Part shown: piece after piece, positions 1 to 8,112 of the stretch
How the letters are laid out: every line of letters begins with the position of its first letter
Position numbering within the stretch: position 1 is the stretch's first letter
From: Mucilaginibacter terrenus
Lineage (GTDB): Bacteria > Bacteroidota > Bacteroidia > Sphingobacteriales > Sphingobacteriaceae
Assembly (NCBI RefSeq): GCF_003432065.1
Contig: NZ_QWDE01000002.1
Coordinates: forward strand, 372,001-436,000
Reading direction: 5' to 3'
DNA: 64,000 bases
The notes under the pieces: generated by a model
Database searches by the model: none
Seen by the model: the letters and a program-made list of their open reading frames with translations, nothing else
What the model was told of the DNA's origin: nothing
Position numbers and translations under genes: made by a program

Positions 1-58
1 TTTTTCTTTGATTGCTTTCATTGTGGAGGCTCGTCGTGTATTGCAAATATCAGATAAT

Positions 59-859
59 TTAGTTGCTTGCCATCATGCCCGTTTGCAGCGGTGATTTTGC
101 TGCCGCTAGTATTTCCCCGGTAGAAGTGTTTTGCACCAAGCCTATTATCTCGTACTTGCTGCTGATAAAACCTTTTGATAATGTAAATTGTACCTGGCCT
201 TTATCAGCGGTTAGGCTAACGTTTTTAAGTTGGCTTACTATCTGTACGTGAGATAAAGTACGCCCGCCGTTCTCGCCGCTTTTTACTTCAGTTGTGGCGT
301 TCTTTTCTATCAGCGCAACAACAAGCGAGCTGTTTGCTGAGGGTTGTTTCGCGCTGTAATTAACGCTGATACCTGTAGCTGAGATCTTGGGATCAGCTAA
401 CGTAAGTTCTGCTGTTGTTTGCTTGCCAAGGCCAGCCGTTATAGCATTGCGCAGCGTGCCTTCCTGCGAGCCCACAAACTCTTTCTGGCCATTAACAACT
501 ATCTGCGGCGTATACACCGAGCTGGTGCGCAGCCAGCTGGCGTAAGCATTTTGACGTTTAGAATAATCTGCGCTGCTGAACGGGTCTTTCCAGCCCAGGC
601 GGTTCCAATAGTCTACGTGATAGGCTAAAATGTAAATGGGCCTGTCTTTAATTTCTTTTTCTATTTTAGCTATAACGGCATCGGCAGGCGGGCAGCTGGA
701 GCAACCTTCGGACGTAAACAGTTCTACAACGGCAAAGCCTTTGTTATCTGTATCAAGTTTAGTTACGTGTTCTTTAGGGGTGCCTTTTACAAACGCGGCA
801 GTTATAAAGCCTAGGGTTAGTATTATTATAATCAGCGGAAGTATTTTCAAAGTTTTCAT
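59..859 (-). CDS. DUF1223 family thioredoxin-fold-like exported protein
   Basis: A 266-aa protein of the DUF1223 family, whose biochemical role is not established. A hydrophobic N-terminal segment (about residues 5-23) suggests export or membrane anchoring. The core opens with VVELFTSEGCSSCPPAD, placing C53-x2-C56 where a thioredoxin fold carries its redox pair, followed by the family hallmark AYHVDYWNRLGWKDPF and YTPQIVVNG. The ATG at 859 is chosen over an in-frame ATG at 955 because it leads directly into the signal segment; the extra 32 residues look non-coding. The gene is divergent from the sigma factor at 1037. Thiol-disulfide chemistry in the envelope is inference. Confidence 0.85.
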   Translation of the reverse strand: MKTLKILPLIIIILTLGFITAAFVKGTPKEHVTKLDTDNKGFAVVELFTSEGCSSCPPADAVIAKIEKEIKDRPIYILAYHVDYWNRLGWKDPFSSADYSKRQNAYASWLRTSSVYTPQIVVNGQKEFVGSQEGTLRNAITAGLGKQTTAELTLADPKISATGISVNYSAKQPSANSSLVVALIEKNATTEVKSGENGGRTLSHVQIVSQLKNVSLTADKGQVQFTLSKGFISSKYEIIGLVQNTSTGEILAAAKSPLQTGMMASN

Positions 860-1036
860 GTGAATGTATTTATACCGCTTAGTAGCTGCGCGTTTAATTT
901 CCTTACAAATAAAGCTACATTTATTTAGCACCATAATACTTACGTAATTGCACAAGCGCCAATCTCAATAAAAATGTAAAGATCTTGTAAGGTTTTACAG
1001 GTTTTTACTACAAAACATTATCATACGACCGATACC

Positions 1037-1612
1037 ATGACGATGCCTCCCAACGATCATCAGCTCGAGCCGCGCAATTGGGTAAAAACCTATGCCGACT
1101 ATTTATATGCTTACGCGATAACCCGTATCCGCGACGAGGAACAGGCGCGAGACCTTGTACAGGAAACCTTCCTTGCCGGCCTGCAGGGCCTTGACAGGTT
1201 TGTAGGAAAAAGTTCTGAGCGTACCTGGCTTACCGCGATACTGAAAAATAAGATAATGGATGTTTACCGTAAGAATTCATCAGGACTAAAAACAACGCCG
1301 TTGAATGTTGATACGACCAGCGACAAAAATTTCTTTGGCGATGATGGGCACTGGATGCCTGAACATGCGCCACAACACTTTGGGCTCGATCAGCAGGATG
1401 CGCTGAATACAAAGGAGTTTGATTTTGTACTGAAGAAGTGCATGCAGAAGCTGCCAGGATTGTGGGCATCGGTATTTACCATGAAGCACCTGGATGACGA
1501 GGAAACAGAAACTATTTGCACAGAACTGAAAATAAGCCCTTCTAATTACTGGGTGATTATTCATCGTGCGAAGCTGAACCTGAGGGCCTGCCTTCAGAAA
1601 AACTGGGTATAG
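1037..1612 (+). CDS. ECF-type RNA polymerase sigma factor
   Basis: A 191-aa sigma-70 family protein of extracytoplasmic-function architecture. Region 2 lies at about residues 18-85 (YADYLYAYAITRIRDEEQA, then DLVQETFLAGLQG and the region-2.4-like RTWLTAILKNKIMDVYRK); region 4 with a helix-turn-helix occupies about 130-185 (LPGLWASVFTMKHLDDEE...). A second ATG lies two codons downstream at 1043, so the exact start is ambiguous. The stop is followed after one base by the start of a small zinc-binding protein, the usual arrangement of a sigma factor and its anti-sigma partner. The regulon is unknown. Confidence 0.9.
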   Translation: MTMPPNDHQLEPRNWVKTYADYLYAYAITRIRDEEQARDLVQETFLAGLQGLDRFVGKSSERTWLTAILKNKIMDVYRKNSSGLKTTPLNVDTTSDKNFFGDDGHWMPEHAPQHFGLDQQDALNTKEFDFVLKKCMQKLPGLWASVFTMKHLDDEETETICTELKISPSNYWVIIHRAKLNLRACLQKNWV

Positions 1613-1613
1613 A

Positions 1614-1886
1614 ATGAGCAACCTAAAAAATATAGTATATAACTGCCGCAAGGCCACTTACCTTATAGACAAACGTATGTTGGGCAAGATAACCGTACGC
1701 GAAAGTGTGGAATTGCGCATACACCTGCTGCAATGCGATGTGTGCAAGCTCTATATAAAGCAAAGTGCTAAAATTAATGAGATGATTAAAGCACTTCTGA
1801 GAGCAGAACCGAAGGAAATTACACTGGATGACAGCTACAAAAAGCAGCTTGAAATTCAGGTGAACGATGCTCTGAATAAAAACTAA
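1614..1886 (+). CDS. Small putative zinc-binding anti-sigma factor
   Basis: A 90-aa soluble protein with no membrane segment. It contains H37-x3-C41-x2-C44 (HLLQCDVC), the core signature of zinc-associated anti-sigma domains, within a mostly helical sequence. It starts one base after the ECF sigma stop, so the two are co-transcribed and probably translationally coupled. The expected role is to bind and inhibit the upstream sigma factor in the cytoplasm and release it on a signal such as thiol oxidation; both target and signal are inference. Lack of a transmembrane helix separates it from FecR-type anti-sigma factors. Confidence 0.75.
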   Translation: MSNLKNIVYNCRKATYLIDKRMLGKITVRESVELRIHLLQCDVCKLYIKQSAKINEMIKALLRAEPKEITLDDSYKKQLEIQVNDALNKN

Positions 1887-1962
1887 ATTTTATGTAAGGT
1901 TTCCCCGGCGTTAACGACAAAGCGGAAAATGATTGGGAGGTCGTTTTTGTTTTTGTTGATGA

Positions 1963-1987
1963 GGGGCGGCAACGCCCCTTTTCTTTT
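1963..1987 (+). terminator. Rho-independent terminator after sigma/anti-sigma operon
   Basis: The stem GGGGCG (1963-1968) pairs with CGCCCC (1973-1978) around a GCAA tetraloop and is followed by TTTTCTTTT. It lies 76 bases after the anti-sigma stop and just before the next gene's promoter region. Confidence 0.85.
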
Positions 1988-2026
1988 GGCCGGAAATTGC
2001 TACTTTGCAAATACAGGATTTACATC

Positions 2027-2542
2027 ATGAGGAACATTCTATTTATTCTTTTTCTTGCCGTTGCATTAAACGCGACCGCGCAGGATACTGCTACCAAACA
2101 AACGTTACAGTTTACTATCACCGGTGGGGTAGAGAAGGAATCGTTAATTACGCCGGACTCGCTTAAGCAATATAAAACAGTTGTAATCGGCGATATAAAA
2201 GTGACCGACCATACCGGCGCCTTTAAACATAAGGATGATGATCTGAAAGGCGTTTTGCTAAAAGACATACTATCACATACCAAATACAAAACCAGCAGCC
2301 CTAAACTGCTCAGCCGCTTTTACTTTGTTTGCACCGGCGCTGATGGCTACAAGGTAGTATACTCCTGGAACGAGCTTTATAATACTACTGTTGGCGACAA
2401 GGTATTCATTATTACTGAGAAGAACGGAAAAGGCATAAACGAGTTGCCCGAAAGCATTCAGATGACGTCTGCCTCGGATTTTAAAACCGGGCGCCGGTAC
2501 TTACATAATTTGCTTAAAATTGCAGTAGAAGAAGTTCAATAA
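2027..2542 (+). CDS. Secreted molybdopterin-binding-like protein
   Basis: A 171-aa exported protein with signal peptide residues 1-19 (cleavage near NATAQ). The body (ITGGVEKESLITPDSL, DLKGVLLKDILSH, YFVCTGADGYKVVYSWNEL, FKTGRRYLHNLLKIAV) resembles the compact oxidoreductase molybdopterin-binding domain of SUF-type proteins. Its position beside a convergent modABC molybdate importer supports a molybdenum link, but cofactor binding is inferred. The ATG at 2027 is preferred over 1997 because the signal peptide follows at once. A TACTTTG box at about 2001-2007 is one base short of the TAnnTTTG consensus. A DUF5700 gene follows after 6 bases. Confidence 0.65.
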   Translation: MRNILFILFLAVALNATAQDTATKQTLQFTITGGVEKESLITPDSLKQYKTVVIGDIKVTDHTGAFKHKDDDLKGVLLKDILSHTKYKTSSPKLLSRFYFVCTGADGYKVVYSWNELYNTTVGDKVFIITEKNGKGINELPESIQMTSASDFKTGRRYLHNLLKIAVEEVQ

Positions 2543-2548
2543 AAAGAG

Positions 2549-3667
2549 ATGTATTTAAGTAAGATGAGAAAGTACATTGTTACCTTACTGCTGCTATGCT
2601 TTTATGGAGTAAGTGTTGCAGGGCAAATAAAAACCGGGCCTGTGATCAACGTCACAGTGGACTTTGAAAGTGCCCGCATAATTACAGGTTTACTTGCCGG
2701 TAAAAAGGTTACGGACGAACAGTTAACAAATGCTGCTCAAGCTTTTGGCAGCAAACAGCTTATTGCTAAGGTAAAAGGCTACAGTGGCGCCGGCGAAGAT
2801 AAGTTTAAAAGCACCCTGAGGGAGATTATAGAGACTGGTACAATTAAGGGTGACGACAACTATAACTGGAAACTTGTTAAAGCGAACTTGCCCCAAATAC
2901 GTTTACTCATCAACAAACTGGCGGCAGATCAGAAGAGCTTTATTGCTGATGTTACCCGGATGATAGAGACCTATACACCCGACAGCATAAACGCTAATGT
3001 AAGGGCATGCTTTCTGGTAGGCGGTGGATCGCTGGGCTTTGTACTGAATGATGGCAGCATCTTTAACGTAGCCCTGCAAAAAATTGGGAATGACTACGAA
3101 GGGCTAAGATACCTGGTAGCACACGAACTCTACCATTCGATACAGGATGCTGGCCGCACATTGCGTAAAGTTAGCGCTCAAAAAGGAACGCCTTACAACG
3201 CAAAGGCATCATGGGCCATTGCCTATAATGTTTGGAGTGAAGGCACCGCTACGCTGGTAGGCGACATAACCAGAATTACTAAGCCGGAGCCATTTACCAA
3301 AGTACAGATGGAAGAGGTTAACAAGAATCTGGCTCGTAAGCGGCAGAATTTTGTACTTATTGAAACGATGCTGTTTAAAGCCTATGCTGATACGGCAACG
3401 CACGTTTATAACGAACTTTATAACATCGGATTTACCACCGGCTATGATGAAGCCGGCTACTATGTTGGTTATGAAATGGCAAAAAAGCTGCAGCAATTTA
3501 ACGGCGCAGGTGCGATTGCCGATCTTATCATTAACGATCCGCTGGTGATGTTTGAGGAGTACATCAAGCTTTACAAAGCGCACCCGCAGGATAATACTTT
3601 CATCCGTTTCGATGCAACGACAGAGGGTATTATTGCAAGCCTTGCTCAGTGGAAAGGCAAAATATAG
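2549..3667 (+). CDS. DUF5700-like putative Zn-dependent protease
   Basis: A 372-aa exported protein. The signal peptide spans about residues 6-25 (MRKYIVTLLLLCFYGVSVAG); an alternative start at 2564 gives the same mature protein. A gluzincin-like metal site is visible: H192-E193-x2-H196 in AHELYHSIQ, with E231 in WSEGTATLVGD as a candidate third ligand. This layout matches DUF5700 putative zinc proteases of Bacteroidota. It starts 6 bases after the molybdopterin-binding-like gene and is probably co-transcribed with it. Its last 22 bases overlap the end of convergent modC. Substrate unknown; peptidase activity is inferred from the motif. Confidence 0.7.
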   Translation: MYLSKMRKYIVTLLLLCFYGVSVAGQIKTGPVINVTVDFESARIITGLLAGKKVTDEQLTNAAQAFGSKQLIAKVKGYSGAGEDKFKSTLREIIETGTIKGDDNYNWKLVKANLPQIRLLINKLAADQKSFIADVTRMIETYTPDSINANVRACFLVGGGSLGFVLNDGSIFNVALQKIGNDYEGLRYLVAHELYHSIQDAGRTLRKVSAQKGTPYNAKASWAIAYNVWSEGTATLVGDITRITKPEPFTKVQMEEVNKNLARKRQNFVLIETMLFKAYADTATHVYNELYNIGFTTGYDEAGYYVGYEMAKKLQQFNGAGAIADLIINDPLVMFEEYIKLYKAHPQDNTFIRFDATTEGIIASLAQWKGKI

Positions 3668-4287
3668 TCTTCTCCTATTATTAATTCATCGCTTGCAATT
3701 TCCTTCAACTCCTGTGGGTTGTGGCTCACTATAAGCACGGTAGCCGCTAACTCTTTAAACACGTTGTTAAGGTCAGCAAGCAACTCTGTCTTGGTTTTTA
3801 CATCCAGTGCAGAAAAGGGTTCATCCATCAGCAAAACTGCTGGCTTAATGGCCAGCGCGCGTAAAATGGCCAGTCGCTGCTGCTGTCCGCCCGAAAGGTG
3901 GTTCGGCTTATGATTGGCAAAGGCGTTTAGTTTACCAATTGCAAGTAGTTGGTCTATCCAGTCGTTGTTGGTAGTTGCATAGTTCAGGTGCTGCCTCACT
4001 GTCATGTTGGGGAAAAGCGCATAATCCTGGAAAACAAACCCGGTGCGGCGTTGCTGTGGCGTAATGTTTATTTTTTCTGCGGCGTTAAACCAAGTTTGTT
4101 CGTTTACCACAATGTGGCCATTGTCCGGCTTAATCACCCCGGCTATCATCTTTAACAAGGTGGTCTTGCCCGCGCCGGAAGGCCCGGTAATCAGGTTAAT
4201 ACTTCCCGCGTTAAATTGCTTTTCGATTCGTAGTACCTCCGTACCGCTGTATGCCTTTAGCTTCTTTTCTATATCGAGAACTATCAT
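3646..4287 (-). CDS. modC: Molybdate ABC transporter ATP-binding protein ModC (short form)
   Basis: A 213-aa ABC ATPase that powers molybdate import from the cytoplasmic side. Walker A GPSGAGKT is at residues 35-42, the Q-loop Q87 in FVFQDYALFP, the signature LSGGQ at 131-135, Walker B LLMDEP ending near 156, and the switch histidine H189 in VSHNP. It lacks the C-terminal Mop/TOBE domain of the roughly 350-aa E. coli ModC, so feedback by bound molybdate through that domain is absent. The start overlaps the modB stop by 4 bases (ATGA), and the 3' end overlaps the convergent DUF5700 gene. Confidence 0.9.
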   Translation of the reverse strand: MIVLDIEKKLKAYSGTEVLRIEKQFNAGSINLITGPSGAGKTTLLKMIAGVIKPDNGHIVVNEQTWFNAAEKINITPQQRRTGFVFQDYALFPNMTVRQHLNYATTNNDWIDQLLAIGKLNAFANHKPNHLSGGQQQRLAILRALAIKPAVLLMDEPFSALDVKTKTELLADLNNVFKELAATVLIVSHNPQELKEIASDELIIGEDYILPFH

Positions 4288-4955
4288 TCTAAAGGGCTTT
4301 TTGCGTGATACTTATTGTAAATGAATACTCCTGTCACCATCACAAAAGTAATAGCGAACAGCACCAGCGAGTAGTTGTTAGCCGCCGTATAGTCCAGCTG
4401 CTCTACGGCATCATACACGGCTATGGAGGCCACGCGTGTTACACCGGGTATGTTGCCGCCTATCATCAGCACCACACCAAATTCACCCAGCGTATGTGCA
4501 AAAGTTAATACAGCAGCTGTAAATAGCGATGGTTTAATATTGGGTAGCAGCACGTGCCAAAATGTTTGCCATTTGCTTTTCCCTAATGTATATGATGCCT
4601 GTGAAAGTGATAAAGGCAGCTGTTGCAGTGCCGATTTAACCGGGCTTATCATAAACGGAAGGCTGTATATTAAAGATGCAATCACCAATCCCTTAAATGA
4701 GAATACAAACTGCACATCAAACGTCTGGTATAGCCATTTACCCAAGCCTTTGCTGGGGCTAAAAGCCAGCAGCAGGTAAAAGCCGAGTACAGACGGCGGC
4801 AGCACCAGGGGCATGGTGATCAACGCTTCCACAATGATCTTAACAAAAGACCGCCTGCCAGACAGCCACCATGCTAGCGGCAGGCCCGCAACCAGCAGCA
4901 CGAGTGTAGTAATACCGGCAAGTTTAAGGGTAAGCCAAATGGGGGTAAGGTCCAT
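4284..4955 (-). CDS. modB: Molybdate ABC transporter permease ModB
   Basis: A 223-aa inner-membrane permease with about five hydrophobic helices, normal for ModB. The cytoplasmic coupling (EAA) loop is at about residues 120-139 (ASYTLGKSKWQTFWHVLLP), and the conserved TLGEFGVVLMIGGNIPG follows at 155-171. It is the channel through which molybdate released by ModA passes, driven by ModC. It lies 3 bases after modA and overlaps modC by 4 bases, so the three are one operon in the order A-B-C. Confidence 0.93.
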   Translation of the reverse strand: MDLTPIWLTLKLAGITTLVLLVAGLPLAWWLSGRRSFVKIIVEALITMPLVLPPSVLGFYLLLAFSPSKGLGKWLYQTFDVQFVFSFKGLVIASLIYSLPFMISPVKSALQQLPLSLSQASYTLGKSKWQTFWHVLLPNIKPSLFTAAVLTFAHTLGEFGVVLMIGGNIPGVTRVASIAVYDAVEQLDYTAANNYSLVLFAITFVMVTGVFIYNKYHAKSPLE

Positions 4956-4958
4956 CAG

Positions 4959-5723
4959 TTACAATACATGGTAACCATATTTAACAATTAGCTTTTTAGC
5001 CTCTGCTGTAAAAATATACTTATAAAACTTAATGGCGGCGGCATTGTCCTCAGCCCTTTTTAGCAATATCATTCCCTGCTCAATTGGTGGATAAGTGTTG
5101 TCCGGGATAGTCCAACCTACCAGGGGTATTTTGCTGCTGTTCTCCCTAAAAAAAGCAAGGGTTGTAAAACCTGCGTTCACAGCATCGGTGCTAATGTATG
5201 TATTTACCTGTCCAATGCTTTCGCCCACAACCATTTTGCTTTTCAGCTTATCGTAAACACCCTGCCGTTTCAGAGCCGCCTCTGCGGCCTTGCCATATGG
5301 CGCGACAGCCGGGTTTGCTATGGCAAAACGCGTTACTTTGTCTGACAGTAAAATTTCCCACCATTTTTTTAATGATACCTTGTGCCGGCTGCATAAAATA
5401 AGTATGCCTTGCGCATAAACAACGGGCGCATTAGCGGCAAAACCATCCTTAAATAACGCTTTCGGAAGTTCGGTATCAGCCGACATGAAAATGTCAAATG
5501 GCGCTCCGTTCCTGATCTGCGTTGCCAGGGTGCCTGAAGCGGCAGACACCGGCTCAATAGTTATGCCTGTCCTCTTTTTAAAATCCTGCTGAAGCACTTT
5601 GATAACCGGCTGTAAGTTGGCTGCTACAGCTACCCTTACAACCTGCGCAGATGCTCCGCTGCTTATCAGCAAGGCTGTCATCACTGCCGCAAAGTATATG
5701 ATTTTACTGATCAAAGCTTTCAT
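4959..5723 (-). CDS. modA: Molybdate-binding periplasmic protein ModA
   Basis: A 254-aa substrate-binding protein. A signal peptide covers residues 1-26 (MKALISK...SSGASA), and the mature part begins with RVAVAANLQPV, the ModA hallmark; FDIFMSADTELPKAL and IANPAVAPYGKAAEAAL are further family segments. It should bind molybdate or tungstate in the periplasm and hand it to ModB. The start at 5723 is preferred because the open frame upstream to 5981 lacks signal-peptide character and would overlap the opposite-strand GH16 gene and its promoter. First gene of modABC. Confidence 0.92.
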   Translation of the reverse strand: MKALISKIIYFAAVMTALLISSGASAQVVRVAVAANLQPVIKVLQQDFKKRTGITIEPVSAASGTLATQIRNGAPFDIFMSADTELPKALFKDGFAANAPVVYAQGILILCSRHKVSLKKWWEILLSDKVTRFAIANPAVAPYGKAAEAALKRQGVYDKLKSKMVVGESIGQVNTYISTDAVNAGFTTLAFFRENSSKIPLVGWTIPDNTYPPIEQGMILLKRAEDNAAAIKFYKYIFTAEAKKLIVKYGYHVL

Positions 5724-5792
5724 AGGCAACAAATAACGCACATTGCTAATGTATAACCAACAACAGCCCTTAAATATGTCCCTTAAAATGGT

Positions 5793-5800
5793 TATATTTG
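5793..5800 (+). promoter_or_regulatory. Putative -7 box for GH16/GH5 genes
   Basis: TATATTTG matches the Bacteroidota -7 consensus TAnnTTTG and ends 35 bases before the GH16 start at 5836. No convincing -33 TTTG is visible at the expected distance, so the call rests on the -7 box and its position. Confidence 0.5.
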
Positions 5801-5835
5801 TTTTGCTTACATACCAATATAAACCCTTACCGCTT

Positions 5836-6687
5836 ATGAATATCTCCCGTGCTTTACTGGCATGTGCAGTTTTGTCTGTAGCTTTTTTTAGCTGCGGTAA
5901 AAAGAATGATGCCACCCCCCGGACGCCAACAATTGTACCCCCGGTAACTATTGAGGATAAAGGCTGGGCATTTGAAACCACACCTTATTTTGCAGATGAA
6001 TTTAATGTTGATGGTGCGCCAAATACAGCAAGCTGGGGTTATGACAACGGTGGTGGTGGCTGGGGAAATAACGAACTGGAATATTACACGCCGGCCAATG
6101 TTGCTATTGCGGCAGGCAAACTAACCATTACTGCAAAGAAGGAAGCCATGGGCGGGCTTAATTATACGTCTACCCGGTTAGTTTCGAAAGGGGCAGGCAC
6201 CATGAAGTACGGCCGTGTTGAGGTAAAAGCAAAGCTGCCCGCCGGCACGGGTACCTGGCCGGCAATATGGATGCTGCCAGATACTTATGCTTATGGCAAC
6301 TGGCCAAACAGCGGCGAAATAGATATTATGGAAATGGTGGGGTTTGATCCCGGAAATGTGCATTTTACCGTGCACAATCAAACCTACAACGGAGCTAATG
6401 GTAAAGGCGATTCTAAAGTGATCGCCACTGCCAGTACTGATTATCATCTTTACCGGGTAGACTGGACACCTTACGCTATCCGCGGCTATTATGATGATGC
6501 CCTGGTATTTACTTACGTAAATAACAATGGCGGGTCGGCCACCTGGCCTTATGATCAAAACTTTCACCTCCTTTTAAACATTGCAGTTGGCGGCAGCTGG
6601 GGCGGGCAAAAAGGAGTTGATGATACATCCTTTCCTACTACTATGGATGTAGATTATGTGCATTTTTACAAAATGATTGATAAATAA
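5836..6687 (+). CDS. GH16 beta-glucanase (laminarinase-like) lipoprotein
   Basis: A 283-aa lipoprotein with the lipobox ending at C20 (AFFSCGKK), so probably a surface or periplasm-anchored enzyme. The GH16 active-site motif is GEIDIME at 160-166, with E161 the nucleophile and E166 the acid/base by family knowledge. WPAIWMLP (141-148) and the closing DVDYVHFYK strand are typical of bacterial laminarinases, which cut beta-1,3-glucans with retention. The ATG at 5836 is chosen because the lipoprotein signal starts there. A GH5 gene follows 15 bases later. Substrate class is inferred from family. Confidence 0.9.
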   Translation: MNISRALLACAVLSVAFFSCGKKNDATPRTPTIVPPVTIEDKGWAFETTPYFADEFNVDGAPNTASWGYDNGGGGWGNNELEYYTPANVAIAAGKLTITAKKEAMGGLNYTSTRLVSKGAGTMKYGRVEVKAKLPAGTGTWPAIWMLPDTYAYGNWPNSGEIDIMEMVGFDPGNVHFTVHNQTYNGANGKGDSKVIATASTDYHLYRVDWTPYAIRGYYDDALVFTYVNNNGGSATWPYDQNFHLLLNIAVGGSWGGQKGVDDTSFPTTMDVDYVHFYKMIDK

Positions 6688-6702
6688 AGTCTACCTTTTC
6701 TA

Positions 6703-7935
6703 ATGAAAAAAGTATTACTTCTGCTGGCTGTGCTTTATGCAGGCATTAGCAATGTTTCCGCACAACAAACAAAATTTATTTCTACCAAAGGTAAAGACGT
6801 TATTGGTACAGATGGCAAGCCCTTCCTTATCCGCGGCACCAATTTGGGTAACTGGCTGGTTCCTGAAGGGTACATGTTCAAATTTGAGGATGCCAGTTCT
6901 CACCGGCTTATTAATCAGGCTATAAGCGAGTTGGTTGGTCCCGAAGAGGCTAAGCTTTTCTGGAAAAAATTCCTGGAGAACTATATTACACGCGATGACA
7001 TCCACTTTCTAAAGGCATCCGGTATGAATTCTATACGGATACCGTTCAACTATCGCATGTTCACTACCGAGGAGTACATGGGCGGCAATGACCCTAACCG
7101 TGGCTTTGCATTGCTGGACAAGGTGATTGGATGGTGCAAGCAGGAGAAATTGTACGTACTATTGGATATGCACTGTGCGCCCGGCGGCCAAACCGGCGAC
7201 AACATAGACGACGGCTTTGGCTATCCGTTCCTGTTTAAAAGCGCGGCAAGCCGTGCGCAAGCAGCGCAAATTTGGAAAAGGATTGCCGACCACTACAAGA
7301 ATGAGCCAACAGTAATGGGCTATGACCTGCTGAATGAACCTATTGCACACTACTTTGATGTGAACGACCTTAACCCACACCTGGAGCCTGTTTATAAAGA
7401 GCTTACTGTGGCCGTGCGGTCTGTAGATAAAAATCACATCATCTTTTTAGGTGGCGCGCAATGGGATAGCAACTTTAAGATATTTGGAAAGCCGTTCGAC
7501 CCTAAATTGGTTTACACCTTTCATAAATACTGGACAGATGCTTCCGTAAAAGTTGTACAGGAATACATTGATTTTCGTGATAAGTATAATGTACCCATCT
7601 ATGTAGGCGAGACCGGTGAAAATACCGACGAGTGGGTGCGGGACTTTCGCCTGGTATGCGAAAAGAACAACATAGGCTGGCATTATTGGCCATACAAAAA
7701 GCTGGACAGCAGCCGTGGCATCATGAGCTTTGATAAGCCTGATGGTTATCAGGAAGTGATTGACTATACGCAAAAACCGCGTACAACCTTCAAAAATATC
7801 CGCGATACTGCACCAAAAGATCGCGAAAAAATTAGGCAGGCGCTTTATGCTTTGCTGGAGAATTGCAAGTTTGCAAACTGCAAACCGCAAAAGGGTTATA
7901 TAGAAGCGTTGGGCTTGAAGGTGCCAGCCAAGTAG
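6703..7935 (+). CDS. GH5 family secreted glucanase
   Basis: A 410-aa exported glycoside hydrolase with a signal peptide at residues 1-20 (cleavage near NVSAQQ). The TIM-barrel GH5 landmarks are present: RGTNLGNWL at 44-52, SIRIPFN near 110-116, LLDMHCAPGGQ near 153-163, the acid/base E212 in LLNEP and the nucleophile E303 in YVGETGE. The RGTNLGNWLVPEGY start resembles exo-1,3-glucanase-like GH5 enzymes more than typical cellulases, so a beta-1,3/1,6-glucan oligosaccharide is a reasonable substrate (inference). It sits 15 bases after the GH16 lipoprotein gene, probably in one transcript. A palindromic intergenic repeat follows. Confidence 0.88.
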   Translation: MKKVLLLLAVLYAGISNVSAQQTKFISTKGKDVIGTDGKPFLIRGTNLGNWLVPEGYMFKFEDASSHRLINQAISELVGPEEAKLFWKKFLENYITRDDIHFLKASGMNSIRIPFNYRMFTTEEYMGGNDPNRGFALLDKVIGWCKQEKLYVLLDMHCAPGGQTGDNIDDGFGYPFLFKSAASRAQAAQIWKRIADHYKNEPTVMGYDLLNEPIAHYFDVNDLNPHLEPVYKELTVAVRSVDKNHIIFLGGAQWDSNFKIFGKPFDPKLVYTFHKYWTDASVKVVQEYIDFRDKYNVPIYVGETGENTDEWVRDFRLVCEKNNIGWHYWPYKKLDSSRGIMSFDKPDGYQEVIDYTQKPRTTFKNIRDTAPKDREKIRQALYALLENCKFANCKPQKGYIEALGLKVPAK

Positions 7936-7948
7936 ACATCCTCCCGGC

Positions 7949-8048
7949 CCCTCTTTGCACGTTGTGAAAGAGGGTGCAGGAAAACAAAGTTTCACCCTCT
8001 TTACGCGCAGCGGAGAGAGGGTCGACGAGCGATAGCTACGTCGGGGTG
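7949..8048. repeat. Composite palindromic intergenic element
   Basis: Three nested dyads lie in 100 bases. CCCTCTTT (7949-7956) pairs with AAAGAGGG (7967-7974), extended by CAC/GTG around a GTT loop. AAAGAGGGTG (7967-7976) can instead pair with CACCCTCTTT (7993-8002), and CCCTCT (7995-8000) with AGAGGG (8016-8021). A further dyad CGACG (8023-8027) / CGTCG (8039-8043) encloses AGC/GCT and is followed by GGGTGAG. No T-run follows, so it is not a simple terminator. The form is that of a REP-like dispersed repeat; other copies cannot be checked here. Confidence 0.6.
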
Positions 8049-8112
8049 AGTAGAATAAGGGCCGTACGCTGTAGCGAATGTCGCAAGTAGATAACATAGT
8101 TGGGTATGTAAC

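Noticed and set aside
5724..5981. N-terminal extension of ModA by 86 residues
   Set aside because: It would place the signal peptide inside the protein and overlap the GH16 promoter and coding start on the other strand.
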